Shown here: positions 13,814 through 14,640 of the stretch, in pieces
How positions within the stretch are numbered: the first letter of the stretch is position 1
Layout: every line of letters starts with the position of its first letter
Assembly: GCA_900551415.1 (NCBI GenBank)
Contig: URWB01000053.1
Location: forward strand, 1-14,640
Source of the DNA: an uncultured Eubacteriales bacterium
GTDB lineage: Bacteria; Bacillota; Clostridia; Peptostreptococcales; Anaerovoracaceae
Length of the DNA: 14,640 nucleotides
Reading direction: 5' to 3'
Made by a program: the position numbers and the translations under genes
The notes under the pieces: model-generated
What the model was told of the DNA's origin: nothing
The model's input: only the letters and a program-made list of their open reading frames with translations
Database searches by the model: none

Positions 13814-13867
13814 ACCGGTACGCCTGTGCGCGCTTTCAGTGCTGCAGGGTACCGGCTGATTTTTATT
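13814..13867 (+). terminator. Terminator of the AAA ATPase gene
   Basis: CCGGTAC (13815-13821) pairs with GTACCGG (13849-13855), extended by CCTG/CAGG (13823-13826 and 13845-13848), followed by CTGATTTTTATTT. Its loop region resembles that of the terminator at 12135-12180 (CGGTACGCC... GCGC... GCTGC), so the two appear related. Confidence 0.8.
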
Positions 13868-13875
13868 TGCTATAA

Positions 13876-13921
13876 TTTGGGCGAATATCCAAGAACTTGG
13901 TTATCCGCCCAAAATGTTTTT
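13876..13921. terminator. Long hairpin between convergent genes
   Basis: TTTGGGCG (13876-13883) pairs with CGCCCAAA (13906-13913), with an inner CCAAG/CTTGG stem. The plus strand continues ATGTTTTTAC; the minus strand has no T run. It begins about 10 bases beyond the phosphoribosyltransferase stop and probably forms that mRNA's 3' end, while also acting as a second stop for the ATPase transcript. Confidence 0.6.
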
Positions 13922-13922
13922 A

Positions 13923-14474
13923 CTATTTCACGCTGCCGTCCGGATTGAAGACTGGAAGCTTTTCGAGGTAGATGATGTCATCGCGATCTGCAGCGCCGCC
14001 TTCCGCGAGGACGGCCATCTTGCCGACAATATTCGCGCCGACTTGATTGACCAACGTCTCAATGGACTTGAGGGATTCTCCGGTGCTGATGACATCGTCA
14101 ACAATCAGCACGCGCTTGCCGCGCATCATATCCGCCTCATGCTTGCCGATGCACAGCGTTTGGATGTGATCCGTCGTGATGGAATCCACGGTCGTTTTGA
14201 TAATATCCGTCATATAGAGCTTCGGGCCCTTACGCGCTACGATATAATCATTACGTCCGGCCTGTCTTGCCATTTCGTAAGCCAGCGGAATGCCTTTTGA
14301 CTCCGCGGTAATCAGAATGTCGAATTCCGGTGCTTTTTTGAGCAGCTCTGCTGCGCACGCCTTGGTAATCTCAACATCACTGAACATGATGAAAGCACCG
14401 ATGTATAAATCGTCTGTTACTTTGCAGAGTGGCAGCTGACGCGTCAGCCCTGCAATTTTCATTTCATAAAACAT
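13923..14474 (-). CDS. Purine-type phosphoribosyltransferase (type I PRTase, adenine/xanthine-like)
   Basis: The roughly 183-residue product has the type I PRTase PRPP-binding loop RVLIVDDVISTGESL, a substrate-side ITAESKGIPLAYEMARQAG block and an N-terminal MFYEMKIAGLTRQLPLCKVT hood region typical of a clostridial group usually annotated as adenine or xanthine phosphoribosyltransferase. It would join a purine base to PRPP to make the nucleotide (salvage) in the cytosol; the exact base cannot be told. The ATG at 14474 lies eight or so bases after AAAGGA. An open frame runs upstream to the window edge, but its Arg/Gly-rich content looks non-coding, so the longer start is rejected. GC content returns to that of secA and birA here, marking the right border of the accessory region. 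Confidence 0.88.
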   Translation of the reverse strand: MFYEMKIAGLTRQLPLCKVTDDLYIGAFIMFSDVEITKACAAELLKKAPEFDILITAESKGIPLAYEMARQAGRNDYIVARKGPKLYMTDIIKTTVDSITTDHIQTLCIGKHEADMMRGKRVLIVDDVISTGESLKSIETLVNQVGANIVGKMAVLAEGGAADRDDIIYLEKLPVFNPDGSVK

Positions 14475-14640
14475 GAGGTTCATCCTTTCCGTTTCAAAAT
14501 CGTTAGCTCTGCCTTCGGCTTCGCCTCGGCAATCGCAGTGCCAAGTACATTGGTCCGGACGCGACACGGCTCCGTCTTCGCCTTGCGGCTCGCCCCTTAA
14601 AGTGCCACGCGCTAAAGCGCTGCACTTCTTGGCGTGAGAC
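14475..14640. other. Upstream region of the phosphoribosyltransferase gene, hairpin-rich
   Basis: GC-rich, low-complexity DNA with many GGCGAAG/CTTCGCC words. A hairpin AAGTGC...GCACTT (14600-14605 and 14622-14627) encloses GCGC-TAAA-GCGC (14609-14620). No clear promoter, tRNA or gene was recognised; the minus-strand frame that stays open here is probably not translated. Confidence 0.4.

Noticed and set aside
14475..14567. Extended N-terminus of the phosphoribosyltransferase from 14567
   Set aside because: The added residues are unlike any PRTase hood and come from low-complexity GC-rich DNA; the ATG at 14474 has a proper ribosome binding site.

Overview
The window reads as chromosomal DNA of a Gram-positive anaerobe of the class Clostridia, probably in the Oscillospirales/Lachnospirales range. 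The basis is a SecA with a C-terminal zinc motif, a two-domain BirA beside a BioY transporter, a DUF134 regulator, strong AAGGAGG-type ribosome binding sites, and PadR plus small secreted proteins of a kind common in gut Clostridia. The species cannot be told from sequence reading alone.

Left part (1-5470, nearly all on the minus strand). Positions 1-421 hold the GC-rich C-terminal part of a DUF362-type protein. It has no start and abuts, out of frame, the 3' end of a DUF134 DNA-binding protein (394-765), so the join near 420 looks like a deletion scar or an assembly chimera. A 546-base gap follows, with hairpins and the secA terminator. secA (1312-4104) lies 20 bases downstream of a CNNM/CBS-domain membrane protein gene (4125-5378), probably in one operon.

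Centre (5600-7420, plus strand). birA and bioY form a biotin ligase/repressor and biotin uptake pair. They follow a near-perfect promoter whose -35 overlaps a palindrome of the BirA-box form (two 9-base arms separated by 14), so biotin-dependent autoregulation is likely.

Right part (about 7430-13920) is a visibly AT-richer accessory island between bioY and a purine-type phosphoribosyltransferase gene (13923-14474, minus). It holds a 418-residue exported protein of unknown function, a two-gene minus-strand operon (exported protein of 193 residues, then a 239-residue cytosolic protein), a plus-strand operon padR - HAAS/DUF6120-like membrane protein - small exported protein, and an AAA/DUF4143 ATPase. 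The most striking structure is an 85-base divergent promoter region present twice (9048-9132 and 10785-10869, 82/85 identical), each copy with an exported-protein gene on its left. In the second copy it drives padR to the right; in the first, padR is reduced to four codons and a stop. Both copies keep the same inverted repeat over the promoter, so the surviving PadR may control both exported-protein units. Three long hairpin terminators in the island share a CGGTAC...GTACCG architecture. The ATPase promoter carries three near-identical 13-base motifs spaced 32-33 bases apart.

No tRNA, rRNA, CRISPR array, transposase or riboswitch was recognised.
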